Source: Diplosphaera chodatii (Eukaryota; Chlorophyta; Trebouxiophyceae; Prasiolales; Stichococcaceae). Taken from it: a DNA stretch of 64,000 bases. Shown piece after piece: positions 53,276 to 64,000 of the stretch (positions within the stretch are counted from its first letter, which is position 1; every line of letters begins with the position of its first letter). The notes beneath the pieces were generated by a model. The model saw only the letters and a list, made by a program, of their open reading frames with translations. It was not told the DNA's origin and did not search any database. The stretch spans positions 87,001-151,000 of the forward strand of contig JAALGY010000037.1 in NCBI GenBank assembly GCA_032358165.1, in the 5' to 3' direction. Both the position numbers and the translations under genes were made by a program.

Positions 53276-54657
53276 TCACTGAGCGTAAGGGGCCACACTG
53301 CCTGTGGGCGTCGCCAGCTCTGGCAGCTGTGCGCTCAGCGTCTTGAGGCTGCTATACGTTTTGGCGGGCGGCATCCCCTGCAATACACGCAGGAGTCAAG
53401 CGTAAGCACACGGCAATATGCGCTATCACAGAGGTGATGCCTCGGTGCGATCAGCAGTGATCCTGTGATGCGCTGCCGGCCCTGGGGAGCGTCGCACCTG
53501 CGCGGTGACGGCTTGCAGGGCGCTGGGGTCGGTGCTCCGGAAGTGCTGCTCGGCCAGGGTGCGCCCCGCCGCCGGGCCGCCGAAGGTGGGCGACCGCACC
53601 GGCGGCAGGCCAGACGCCGAGGGCGTGTTGACCAGGTGCGGTGGCGCTGCGGGGGCGGCGGGGTGCTGGAGCTGCGCCGCCGCACCTGGCGGCAGCAGCG
53701 CATGAACCACGCCGGTGCTGGCAGCTGGGTGCTGCATGCGGTGTGGCTGCTGCTGCTGCTGCTGCTGCTGCAGGTGCTGCTGCTGGTGTGGCTGCTGATG
53801 CAGCATCAGAGACTGTCCCTGTGGCGAATGTAACGGCACACCATTCGCCATGCTGCTAGCCTGCTGCTGCTGCTGCTGCTGTTGGAACATCTGCTGTCGA
53901 AGCTGCTGCTGCTGCTGCGCCTGTAAAGGCAGCTGTGTTTGTCCATGGAAAGGCTGCTGCGACTGCTGTCCCTGCTGCTGCTGGTGCTGGAGCAGCTGCT
54001 GCCGCTGGTGGGCCTGCTGCTGGGCGAGCAGCTGCTGGCGCTGCTGATGCTGCGCCAGCTGCTGATGGGACAGCATGGCCTGCTGCTGTCCGGCCGTAGG
54101 GGGCAGCTGCACGACGCCTGACGCCAGGTGTGCCGTGCCATTGTGCTGCGGCTGTGCTGCGGCCTGGCCGGACCCCTGGACCCGCCCCGGGACCTGCCCC
54201 GAAACCTGCGCCGGCTGCTGCTGGAGGCTGCCCGGCTGCTGTGTGACGCCCTGCGCCAGCGCGGCCCGCTTGGCGCTGTGCTGCATCAGGAGCTGCTGCC
54301 GCTGCTGCGGGGCGAGCAGCGCCCAGCGCTTCTGCCGCTCCTGGTGCAGCACCTTGGCCTGTGTCCAGCGAGCACGCCACATTGGACAGAAGCGCGGGAC
54401 CCGGTGAAACCCCACCTGCAACTGGACCACTGCATCAGTGCCACACATGCCCCTTGTCACCCTCAAACTTACCTGCAGCTGCTGCAGCTGAGCCTGCTGC
54501 GCAGGTGACAGCGGCACATGCTGCAGCGCGGCGCTCGGCTGGCCCTGGGCCTGCGGGTGGCGGCCGGCGGCTGCGCCAGGCGCTGAGGGGGGCGCCAGCG
54601 CCACGGCCGGCGCCGAGGTGGGCACCTGTCGCACCCAGCCCCCGCCCCTGGGCAGCA

Positions 54658-54689
<32 letters not shown>

Positions 54690-56778
54690 GGATACTGCGA
54701 CGCAGACCCTGGCACCGCATGCTGCTGCTGGGCTGCCCATTGCATTGGTACAGGTGTGCCGTGCATGCCGGGCGCTGCATACATGATTGGCACACCCTGC
54801 TGCTGCTGCTGCCGCAACTGTTGTTGCGCCTGCTGGTGCTGGCCTGCAAGCATGTTCAGTGCAGCCGGCTGTGGGAACTGCTGCGCCTGCCAGCCCAGAT
54901 GGCTGGGCTGGGCTGGATGCTGCTCCTGGCTGGGTGCACCGCGCATCGGCAGCGGCCCTGCTGGCTGCTGCGTACCACGCTTGTTCAGCTGCTGCTCGGC
55001 TGCTGGCGGCGGTGATGGCGACTGGAATGCGAGACCCTCCACATTGCGCGGTTTCCTGCAAGCCGACAGGGCATCACAGCTCGGGACACAGATCTGCAAA
55101 CATTTCAATGCAGCAACCTGACCGACCTTGTTGCACTCTCACCATCCTAGATGCATTGACATGCAGAGCAGCACCGCAATACCTGGGCATGGCAGATCGG
55201 CGGCGGCGTGACGGCGCTGCGCCCGCCTCCACCGCCTGCTGCAGCGACGGCACCACCTCCACCGGCACCTCCACCGGCAGCCCCGCTTGCTGCGCTCCAT
55301 ACAATGGCGGCAGCACTGCGACACGTGCCGCCCCTGGCGCTGCACCCCATGCTGCCTGCGAATGTCACCTCTGTGTTTTGCAGGCAGTGAGGGTGTGCAC
55401 TCGTCCAGCATGGCAGCTGCAATCCCACCTCGAAGCATTGTGATGGTGTTCAGCCTGTTCACGCTTCCATGACTTCAAATACACCATGCGCACCTGCACG
55501 CTGACGCCGCCAGCTGGCGCTGGTCCGGATGGCGGCTGAAGTGCCGCCGGCGCCGGCTTGCCGCTGATGGACAGCTTGCTCTTGCCGGGCGGCGGGCGGC
55601 CCCTGCCGCGCGGGCGCTTCGGCTGCGGGCCACCCGCCCCCACGCCCCCCCGCTTGGCCGGCACCTGCTCGACCGGTCGGCACATGCACCGGTTCCACCC
55701 TTGACCACCTTGACACAGTCTCAATTACTGGGTTGCACGCAATTTGCACGAGCGGATGGGGCTGCTGACGCGGCACCCGACGGTCACCTTTGGAGGAGGC
55801 GGCTGGGGCTCTTTGGGCGGCCCGCGGCAGCGCGGCCCGTGCGCCTTGAACCTGCCTGCCAGCATGATGCGCTTGCACACGGAGCACGCGACCAGGCCGC
55901 ACCCCGGCTGCGCGCCATCGCCAGTTCTGCAGGAGTTTGAAACGGTATCAGGGGCCGAGGGCTCGAGTTATTTCCCGCAAGCAACACGTGATGAGCATGC
56001 ACAAGAGTGTCTGACAGCGGTGTGATGTACGACAGCAGGCATCAAGTGCTGCATCACCTGTACCGCCTGGGGTCCAGATGCCCAAGGTTTTGTGTGGATG
56101 CAATTTCCAGGCGCTGTATGTCGGCGATGGCGGCACGCGCGAGGTCTGCCGCCCGGGACATCCCCCGAAGATCCTCCAGCACAGCAGTGCTATTGGGATC
56201 ATCCGACAGGTAGCCCTCGAGCAGGCTCCACGTGCCGGTGCCATCGCCCATGGGATCCCTGCATGCAACCCTGGTCTGGCATCGGTCTGCGTGGCAGCAG
56301 CACGCCACCATCGTTGTACATCCACACATGACAGCACCATGCATCTGCATGTGTTGATGAATCACCTCTCCACAGGCTTGGCGTCCTCCTCCACAAAGAC
56401 TGTCGCCAAATAGTCCACCATGAGCTCCGGCACCACAGACGTCAGGGCGCCGGGCAGCTCCGCCATCGCCGCATCCAGCTCTACAGCATAAACACCAAAC
56501 ACGTGATATGAACAGCCCTGCAATGAAACCATCGCAATGTCTGCAGCGTGCAATCCCCACGGTGACCGCAATCAGGGACCGGTGGTGACCGCTTGCAAGG
56601 CAGGTAACACTTCGGCTGGCTTCACACGCTGCGCACCAAGCCCCGCATTGCTGCAGGCCTTTGTCGTCTTCGTTGATCAACTGCTTTGAGTGACGGCCAC
56701 GCTCATACCTTGTCGCAGCTGGAGCAGGACGGCGTCTGCCACCGGTGCAGCAACCCCGGAGGGCACACGGCCAGCCAT
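53276..56778 (-). CDS. Glutamine-rich protein with Sgf11/ataxin-7-like zinc finger
   Basis: Possibly a SAGA-type coactivator component (inference). Exon 1 (56709-56778) gives MAGRVPSGVAAPVADAVLLQ and joins in phase to ELDAAMAELPGALTSVVPEL, then DYLATVFVEEDAKPVER. A further exon reads GTWSLLEGYLSDDPNSTAVL. Near 55780-55900 a C2HC-like finger, CSVCKRIMLAGRFKAHGPRC, resembles the zinc finger of Sgf11/ATXN7L3 and of ataxin-7. A basic AT-hook-like KRPRGRGRPPPGKSK follows. The last 1.6 kb encodes a Gln/Ala/Pro-rich, almost unbroken low-complexity region with several CAG runs. It ends GMPPAKTYSSLKTLSAQLPE and a short tail at 53276. Length is far beyond plant SGF11 (about 170 residues). Internal exon borders are approximate. 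Confidence 0.7.
53744..54690. repeat. Multiple CTG/CAG runs coding polyglutamine
   Basis: Several perfect or near-perfect CTG runs on the plus strand (about 53746-53772, 53863-53882, 54657-54686 and shorter ones between) are read as CAG glutamine runs on the minus strand in the zinc-finger protein. They are coding microsatellites, not a separate element. Confidence 0.9.
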
Positions 56779-57349
56779 CGCCTTGCTGCTGTCAACTTGT
56801 ACGAACCCCGTTATTCAGGTGAGGTCATGCCGATGCACCATTTCCGATGTCCAGCGCGCAACATGCGATGCGCGCCTCGCGTACAGCTTCCCTCAAAGTC
56901 GAGCTAGGTGCTGCTGGGCAATAGGCTGTCGACAGTCTGTGCGTCCCACTGGTTGTGAGCGCGCATACAGCCATGCAAGAAGATGAGCATGGGATCAACG
57001 ATGAATGTACGCATTGCTGTTGCAAGAGCACACTGCCTGGCCGATCGCCGGATGCTCCCCATTTCTACATTACAGGGTGGGCGGTCTCGATACCAGTGGT
57101 TACACTCTGCAATCGACTCTGCAATCCTTCCAAGTCAGGAGGCTCGATCACTTGCTTGATACATGTACTGGATCAATGGATGCGCAACGGCCTGGATACA
57201 GTTCATATCAGATTCGACGAGTGCCCAACAACATATTTCACCACCTCACACAGAGCTCACAAGCAACAGTTGTAGGTGTGTGGCCGCTCATTACTGCATC
57301 TGGATAGCGGGTGCTGCATGAACAAAGTATATGTCACCCCTCCAGCGCC
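56779..57349. other. Spacer between PREP 3' end and polyQ zinc-finger promoter
   Basis: About 570 bases on the downstream side of PREP. It should contain the PREP 3' untranslated region and the promoter of the next minus-strand gene. I see no convincing coding sequence or repeat. Confidence 0.5.
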
Positions 57350-60300
57350 CTAAAACACCTTTGTGACCTTGTCAAAGAATCCCGGCTGCTCCGTTTCGTT
57401 GATGGCCGCGGCGCGCTCGGGGCTGGTCACCGCCACCACCTTGCCGCTGGGGCCGCGCACCGCGTCCAGCACGTCCGCAAACTCCCTGCACCGGGAGCAT
57501 GCATGCAGCGTGTCAGAGGCACGCCACCAATCAGCATATATGAGAGGCACAACGTGGACGCTGGAGCCCGCACATGACAGCACCGCTGCCAGAGTGGCAC
57601 GTGGGCAAGCACAAGCCTGCTTGGGCGGGGCACCTGAAGTCCTTGAGGGTGGTGCCCAGGACCTGCTCCCGCCGCTGCTGCCGCTCCTCGTCGGTCACAT
57701 TGAGCACATGCCGCATGAATGCTGTGTAGCCCTGCAAACAGCAGTTTGAGAACCTAGGCCTGAGCTCAACATCATGCAGGTGATGCAAGACGTGGTGAAG
57801 GCAATGACTGGCCACAGCACGATGCTGAAGGCATCTGCACCTTGGAATCAGGGAGCTGGTATGAGTCGATGTCGCCGATTGTGCCAATGATGGCCTTGGT
57901 CAGCGAGTCGCTGTCCAGGTCCAGGTTGCGCAGGAAGTCGGGTGTGCCGTCATACGACTCGACGGTCTTGAGCACATTGGGGTCCCGGTATGAGAGGTAT
58001 GTGTACATGCCAGAGTGTGAATCAAAATCAGAAAAGCCGCCATACGCGCCGCCCACCTGTTCGAACAGGCCATCGACACGTTGACAGACTGTGCAGATTC
58101 AATCAGCAGTGTTGACGACACCGCATTGTGCTCCCATACTTGGGAAGTGCCATTTGACTGTCACTGTGTGAACATGTGATGAACCAGTTTGCCGAAAGCC
58201 AACATGCTCAGGCTGCTGGGGCGCACCACGCGGACACGGTCCCAAAGCCATGTGGTGCCAAGCAGCTTGTTGATGACGTACGAGGAGCCCTGCAGCTTGT
58301 ACCCTGCATCCTCGTACAGGTTGGCTGCCTTGCCCACGTAGTTGACCTGCGCATGCACTTGCACATCAGAATGAGCAAGCCGGAGGGAAACACAGCACCA
58401 AAGGCAGCAGAGCACCTGACCTGCAGGGACCATGCTATGCTCTACCTGCGTGGGCACTGTAAGCGCTTCGTTGATGGCCGGCAGGCAGCCGGCCCAGTCG
58501 GCCTTGCTGGCTGCAGTTGCTGGCAAGGCAGACAGGAAGCTGCTGATGGGGCTGCTGGCTGCCGACAGCGCCGCCTCGTCACCCGTCATGTTGATGATGG
58601 CGCCGCGCCGCTGCAGCAGGGCTGTCCTGTGGGAATCAGATGAGGACGGTTGACAGACATGTTAAGTATGACATGACAAGCGAGTAGCTGAGCAGACAAA
58701 TGCGCACATTGGGGGGACCAGCATACCGACATGATTAGCTATCTGAGCCAGTGACGCGCACAGCAGCAGGCTGGCCTGGTACCTGATGGATTGCAGGTCC
58801 GCCTGAACACCCTCCCAATCGGCATCCACCCGCTTAGCCAGCTGGCGAATGGAGTCCAGGTACGACAGGCCGCCGGTCTGCTCAGCCACCCAGCCTGCGA
58901 CGGAGCGCTGCGCATCCAGGCGCGTGGCCGCAAAGCTGTGGCCGCTGCCGACGACGCCGCTCTCCAGCGCTGACCGCGTCTCCAGCACCATCTGCCACAG
59001 CATCGTGTGTCGTCAATGCGCAAGATAACAGCATGACAAGGGTACCCGTAATTAGCAGGTAGTTAGCAGGCAAAGCGATGTGGCTGCGCGGCGCCCGCAC
59101 CTGCCGGAAGCGCGCCTTGTCGTCCAGCCGCGCCGTCAGCAGCACGTCGTGGAACAACTCCAGCAGGTCGCCCGCCTTGTCCGCCATCGCCTTCCCGCGC
59201 ACCTAACCGGCAGGATCAGCGTAGTGAGTGGGAGTCGCAAGTGAGCCATGTCTATACCAGCGTCCACGTGACCACAGTGCTAATGCTTCGGATTGGCAGC
59301 TGGCTAACACAGCAGGGTCAGCACCCACCATGAGGAAGGCAACGGGCTCAGGGCTGCCCTGGACGCTGCTTGTGAATGGGTACACTGACAGACCGCCAGT
59401 CTTGCGGCCAATGCGCTCTGTCAGCTCGATGAAGCTCTCCTTCTCGGTGCCCATCTGTGTCAGAGCCCTGCAAAAGCCAATCATCAATGACGAATTGCAG
59501 CGGTGGGAATGGCATCTACAGTACATATGCAGACTCCGTAGCACTCTTTGCTGCACTCTGATTACAATTGGCCATCAGTGCGTAGGCAAGATGTACACGA
59601 GGGATGGTGTAACATGGCAGCCTACACACCTGCAGAACAGGGGGAGCAGCGGCAGCAGGTGCGGCGGCAGCGGCCGCAGGTCCAGTGCCAGCTCCAGGTA
59701 CAGCACGTCGTTTGTGAACAGGTCATGCCGCAGCAGCTTCACATCCTGCAGAACCCAAAGGTAAGCATCAGCGAACGCAGCCGCTAATGGCTGTTGTGCA
59801 GCCAGCAGAGCAGGTGGAGCACTTGGGATTGAACTGCAAGCATCGAACTCAGGTACTGCACTGGACACACGTGCTCGTGGGAGATGTCTGTGGGGACCGG
59901 GGCAATCTCCTTCGGGATGTCAGCCAGCTGCAGGCTGGGGATGCAGTTGAGCGCCTCTGGCGGATCCGGTGTCTCCTGTTGTACGGTAAATAGAAACACT
60001 ACAGTTGGCAAACCCCACGCTCCTATGGGCTGGCACAGGCAATCCGCAAGCATACGGTATGTGCAATTGTGGCATGTTACCCGTCGTCTACCAACACGAT
60101 CATGTAAAGAACAACTGTGCCAGCTGGCTTGCACCTGGCGCAGCTTCAGCTCCTCGGTCTCGCAGATGACCGCCTCAATCTGCTCGGGCGTCATGTCCGC
60201 CTTTGCGGAGGCGAGGCGGTCCTTCTCACGCCTCTCGACCAGCGCTCCCAGCTCCGTATCTGGCAGCAGCTCCACCGTCACCTGGATCAAGACAAAGTGG

Positions 60301-63300
60301 CCCTCGTCGGAATTCACAGCGTCCTGCTACCGTCATGTGGCCTGCGTCCGTGTAATCACAGTCGTCGTGGCATGAACGCACTGTCGCCAGCGTTGCGCTG
60401 CGAGAGACACACCTTGTGTTTATTGGACAGCAGGAACTTGTTGATGAGCGGACCAAAGATGTCCTCGCCAGACGAAAGCCGGGCCTGCACGATGAGGGGC
60501 AAGTGTTCAGCCCTGTGACCAACACCCTGCAGCATGCTGCGCCACGCTATCAAGGTGGTGAAGCTGCACAGTACTGCTACCCAGAAAACATATGCATGCA
60601 GAGCGACACCGTACCTTGAAATTATCCAGTGCCTGCGTCCACTGCAGCGCCTCGTACGGGTCTTTGTCGTATATCCAGTTGCCCATGGCGCGCAGCATAA
60701 GCGACAGACCACGGGGGAAGCGGCCTGTGTTGTTCTCCCGCAGATGGAACTCTGTCGTGTTCAGCGCCGCTTCGATGGCAGTGCTGCTGAAGCCTGTCTC
60801 AGCCAGCTTCTCCAGTGTGCTTTGGATCAGCTCCTCCACCTACGGCCAATCAATGTGGACACCGCTGTCACCATCAAGCATCGAACCACCCATCACCAGC
60901 ACACAAGCGTTTGTGATAGACGCAGAATCATAGAGAACACCTGGCTGTCCCTCCTGTCGATTCAGCGGATGTGCCATGTGCTACCCAGCTGATCACATGG
61001 TCATTGATCGTGATGCCGCCCCACCTGCTGGAAGTTCTCGGGCGCGGCGCCCTTGAGGCCGATGGAGAAGACGGGCTGGCGCAGGTCGCCCTGCAGGCCG
61101 CCGCCCACCAGCGCCTCCCCCAGCCCGCTGTCCATCAGCTCCTTGCGCAGCGGCGCCGCGCTCGTGCCCACCTGTCGCGGTTGGGCGGCGCGTCAGGCGC
61201 TGGTCCGGTGCACCCGCTGCACGGCGCGACAACGAGGACAGGTCGGCGCGTGCAAGCAGGTGCAAGCAGGGGTGTGGGTGCGCACCAGGAGGTAGTCCAG
61301 GAAGTCGAGGGCCAGCTCCGTCTCCAGGTCCAGCGGCTCCTCCGCCAGCACCCAGTTGAGGCTGACAAACGCCTGCACATGGTCAGTGATGAGTCGCTGA
61401 CCAGTGCCACCTGGGTATGCACCAGGCGCAGCGCCGCCACCAGCCGAGCAAACATCAAAGCTGGGAATAGCAACAAAGCGCGAGCGCGCTGCACAGGCGG
61501 ACACCTTGCCAGCGTCGTCGCCGCTGTCCTCGCCCGCTGCATACCGGTCCTGTACCCTGCGCGGCTCGCTGAACAGCGGCTGCCGCTCCACATGAGAGTC
61601 CACCTGTGCAACATCCGACTCAAGTTGCACATGGGCACCTCCAGGTCCGCCAAGTCCACCCACCCTCAAAGTCGAGTCAAAATCAAGGCAGTCAAGGTTG
61701 CCATGACCGCTGGCCTCGTACCTCGCGGGCTTCAAACTCATCCAGGAAGGTGGACAGGATCCGCAGCCGCTCCTCTGGGGGGTCATCGCCATAGAACCAG
61801 ATGCGTGCGTTGCTGGGGTGGTAGTAGCGTGCATGGAAGTCCTGCAGTGGCACACGGTGCCTCCTGTCATGCTGCAAACATGGGGCTCCACACGAAAGCT
61901 GCACAAGACGGGCGGGGCGAGCACGCACCCTGAACTCCTCAAATGTCAGGTCTGGGATGACGGAAGGGTTGCCGCCGCTGTCGACAGCGTAGGAGTTGTC
62001 AGGGAACAGCGCCTGCTGTGTGATGGTGCCGTTCATGCTGTCTGGCTGCGAGTACACGCCCTTCATCTCGTTGAACACCACGCCCTTGTACACAATGGGG
62101 TCCTGCGAAAGCATGCACGACCATTAGGTCAGCCTAGACCGGCTGAGCAAACATCTGCAAAATCAGTGTCCCACATGCAAACACTTGCCTCTGCTGACTC
62201 CAGCTCATAGTGCCACCCCTCCTGCGCAAATGTCTTCGGGTCGCGCACACAATTCGGGTGGAACACCGCATCCAGGTACACGTCCACCAAGTTGTAGAAG
62301 TCCTGCGAGTAATGGCTCGAACTACTCACACCACAGCTGTGGTGGCCAACAGTTCGCTCACCTCACTGCGGTGACTGCATATACCATGCCAGCCGAACAC
62401 ATAAGTACATAAAAAACAGCCCACCTGCTGGTTGCACGAAGCAACAGGGTAGCATGTCCGATCCGGATATGTGAATGCGTTCAAAAAAGTGTTCAGTGAG
62501 CCCTGCGCGCAGCAGCACACACAGCGTTAGACCGTGGTGGTAGTGCACCATCTCTGACCCATGGCTCCTGTGTGGCTGAGAAGCAGTCGAACCGCGATTC
62601 TCTGTGATGTGGCTGCCCATTACATACTTCACATGCAACGCTGTGAGCTACTACTTCCGATGCATACCTTCATGAGCTCCACGAAGGGCTCCTTGATCGG
62701 GTATTTGCGAGAGCCACAGAGCACCGAGTGCTCCAGGATGTGCGGGATGCCCTTGCTGTTTTCCACCGGTGTGCGCAGCACGACGCCAAACGTCTTGTTC
62801 TCGTCACTGTTGACGAGCGACATGACCTGGCAGCCTGCATGTCCAACTACCTTGTCATCGTCGCCACATAAGCTGTCGCCACATGATCAGCCGGCCCATC
62901 GTACTGCTGCCTCGCATCCACAGTGCCACAGCACTGCTCGGAAGCTATGCTCACCTGTCTTCTGGTGCCTGTACGTCAGGACACGAGAGTCGTACTCCGC
63001 CACAAACTGGTCGCGCACGAGCTCAAAGCCGTGCAGCGACTTGGGCGCCTCATACGACTGTTGCTCAACAACCGGCGCGGGAGCCACAGCCACTGCCTGA
63101 ATCTGCGGGCATGTGCGGGCATGACCCCAGCCTGCATCTCAGAAGTGACAATAGCATGAACGTGAGGCAAGCCGAGGCATGGACTCGCTCGATTAGGAGC
63201 CGATCCGCGCAGCGCTGCACTTGAACAGCTTCCTCACGTGACTGGAGCCGCGGCGCAACTGGCGCGCTCTGCCTCAGCGGCTGTCCTGAAAGAGGCCGCC

Positions 63301-63506
63301 GTTGGGTTCGCAACACCGATACCTGCAGTTCAAGGCTGCAACCAGTCAGGGCGCAACCCTACAAGCGCACAGCATGCATGTGCATTGTGGCAGTCTGTGC
63401 TCAGTGCTGCCTGTACCTTTGCTGCCACATGTTGGCACCGAGTGCAAGCTGCATTCGTGGTCCTTAGCAGCGGTGCTAGGGCCCTGGCCCGCAGTGCCAG
63501 CAACAT
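57350..63506 (-). CDS. PREP: Presequence protease PREP (M16C metallopeptidase)
   Basis: An organellar zinc peptidase that degrades cleaved transit peptides in mitochondria and plastids. The first exon, from ATG 63506, reads MLLALRARALAPLLRTTNAA, an Arg/Ala/Leu-rich targeting sequence. It joins VSVLRTQRRPLSGQPLRQSA. The mature part begins ESLHGFEL-type PKSLHGFELVRDQFVAEYDS. Catalytic metal site: HILEH in PVENSKGIPHILEHSVLCG. Then follow NTFLNAFTYPDRTCYPVAS, FYNLVDVYLDAVFHPN, EGWHYELES, GVVFNEMKGVYSQPDS and YHPSNARIWFYGDDPPEER. The C-terminal half (FMRHVLNVTDEERQQRREQV, and GFFDKVTKVF at the end) completes a two-half M16C enzyme. Over 20 exons span 6.1 kb. Intron 62103-62188 needs a GC-AG border. 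Targeting to mitochondria, plastid or both cannot be decided from sequence alone. Confidence 0.95.
62103..62188 (-). other. GC-AG intron in PREP
   Basis: On the minus strand the exon ends TCAGCAGAG, the intron begins GCAAGTG and ends TTCGCAG, and the next exon begins GACCCCATTGTG. The join gives ELESAEDPIVYKGVVF, in agreement with PREP proteins. No GT donor fits. Confidence 0.88.
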
Positions 63507-63793
63507 GAACCCAGTGCTCCTGATGCACTGCCAAACACCCTTTGTGGATGTTGCACACGAGCTTTTCACCCAGCTGCCTGTCGCAACTTGAGCAAAGTTG
63601 CAGTACGCAAACTGAAAGCTGAATATGAAGATCAGCACAACACACCCTGCCAGGTGCTGTCAGCGCTGTGTGCACTGTAACAGACACGCGACCATCGCGT
63701 TGCTGTTCGGGCAGCCACGGATGCAGGGTTTGCTGCAGGGCGGTTTGTCATGTTTCTGCATAATTGGGTGTGTCCAATCGAGCGCAGATCAGC
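63507..63793. promoter_or_regulatory. Promoter and leader region of PREP
   Basis: 287 bases between the PREP start codon and the stop codon of the next upstream minus-strand gene. It should hold the PREP promoter and the end of the other transcript. Confidence 0.45.
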
Positions 63794-63904
63794 TCACTGG
63801 ACATACTGCTGCAGGTTCAAGCCTATCCGCTGGGCCATGTCTCGTGCCAGGGCGTCTGGCACACTGCACGTGTACTTGGCACCGCGCAGCGTGTCGCCGG
63901 GACC
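63794..63904 (-). CDS. Last exon of an unidentified protein (partial, runs off the window)
   Basis: On the minus strand a 3' splice site (ATCACAG) is followed by an in-frame exon reading GPGDTLRGAKYTCSVPDALA then RDMAQRIGLNLQQYVQ and a stop at 63794. Codon use and composition look coding. The rest of the gene would lie to the right of base 64000. I do not recognise the protein from this 36-residue tail. Confidence 0.5.
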   Translation of the reverse strand, partial: GPGDTLRGAKYTCSVPDALARDMAQRIGLNLQQYVQ

Positions 63905-64000
63905 CTGTGATGTCAGCAAGCTGGCCTCGGAGTCTGTTGGCTGATTGGTCATGCCCGGTTCGGCTCATGCATGTCATGCCCAAATGTTGCAAGCAGGGCG

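Overview
The window is nuclear DNA from a green alga. Genes are broken by many short introns (mostly about 70-200 nt, 3' splice sites usually TGCAG), codons and intergenic DNA are GC-rich, and there are no operons. The protein set is plant-type: an RVE8-like clock MYB with an LCL domain, a RABB1-type RAB2 ending in CCG, GDP-mannose 3,5-epimerase, an F-box/LysM protein like Arabidopsis At1g55000, NIPA-type transporter, Sed5/SYP3 syntaxin and presequence protease. A VFL3/CCDC61 gene shows that basal-body functions are retained or were recently present. A trebouxiophyte-like green alga is my best guess; this was not tested against any database.

Layout, left to right. 0.2-1.0 kb: RVE8-like MYB (+). 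1.6-3.5 kb: deoxyhypusine synthase (+, eight exons, 365 aa). 3.8-15.1 kb: the very large HEAT-repeat ribosome-biogenesis factor UTP10/HEATR1 (+). 15.7-17.4 kb: RAB2 (+). 17.9-19.0 kb: intronless GDP-mannose epimerase (-). 19.6-21.9 kb: SLC35F6-like transporter (+). 22.6-24.4 kb: RNFT-like membrane RING E3 (-). 24.8-26.2 kb: F-box/LysM protein (+). 26.4-28.3 kb: NIPA-like transporter (-). 29.3-32.6 kb: polyQ protein with two Tudor-like modules (-). 33.0-34.5 kb: TRAX (+). 34.6-35.8 kb: mitochondrial ribosomal protein uL13m (-). 36.3-37.8 kb: eIF6 (+). 38.4-40.5 kb: VFL3/CCDC61 (+) with an apparent frame break. 40.7-42.6 kb: Sed5-type syntaxin (-). 43.9-45.0 kb: NUDT14-like Nudix hydrolase (+). 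45.0-45.7 kb: a striking repeat array folded on itself as an inverted repeat. 46.1-48.6 kb: alpha/beta hydrolase (-). 49.0-52.9 kb: DDX41 helicase (+). 53.3-56.8 kb: polyQ protein with an Sgf11/ataxin-7-like zinc finger (-). 57.4-63.5 kb: presequence protease PREP (-). 63.8 kb to the edge: last exon of an unidentified gene (-).

Most genes alternate in strand, giving short divergent promoters (for example uL13m/eIF6, Tudor/TRAX, hydrolase/DDX41) and convergent 3' ends. Functions are mainly housekeeping: ribosome assembly and translation (UTP10, eIF6, uL13m, deoxyhypusine synthase), secretory traffic (RAB2, syntaxin), RNA and chromatin (DDX41, TRAX, the two polyQ proteins) and organelle proteostasis (PREP). 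I found no CRISPR, phage, plasmid or classical transposon genes and no tRNA or rRNA.

The least ordinary signals are: seven introns that need a GC-AG rather than GT-AG boundary, often with the same donor AG|GCAAGC; one of these, in RAB2, bounded by a perfect 10-bp direct repeat exactly at its splice sites; RAB2 exons of 11, 13 and 22 nt; the inverted 45-kb repeat array; and the frame break in VFL3. Exon ends given for RVE, deoxyhypusine synthase, RAB2, TRAX and parts of other genes were worked out base by base; others are approximate and are marked so.
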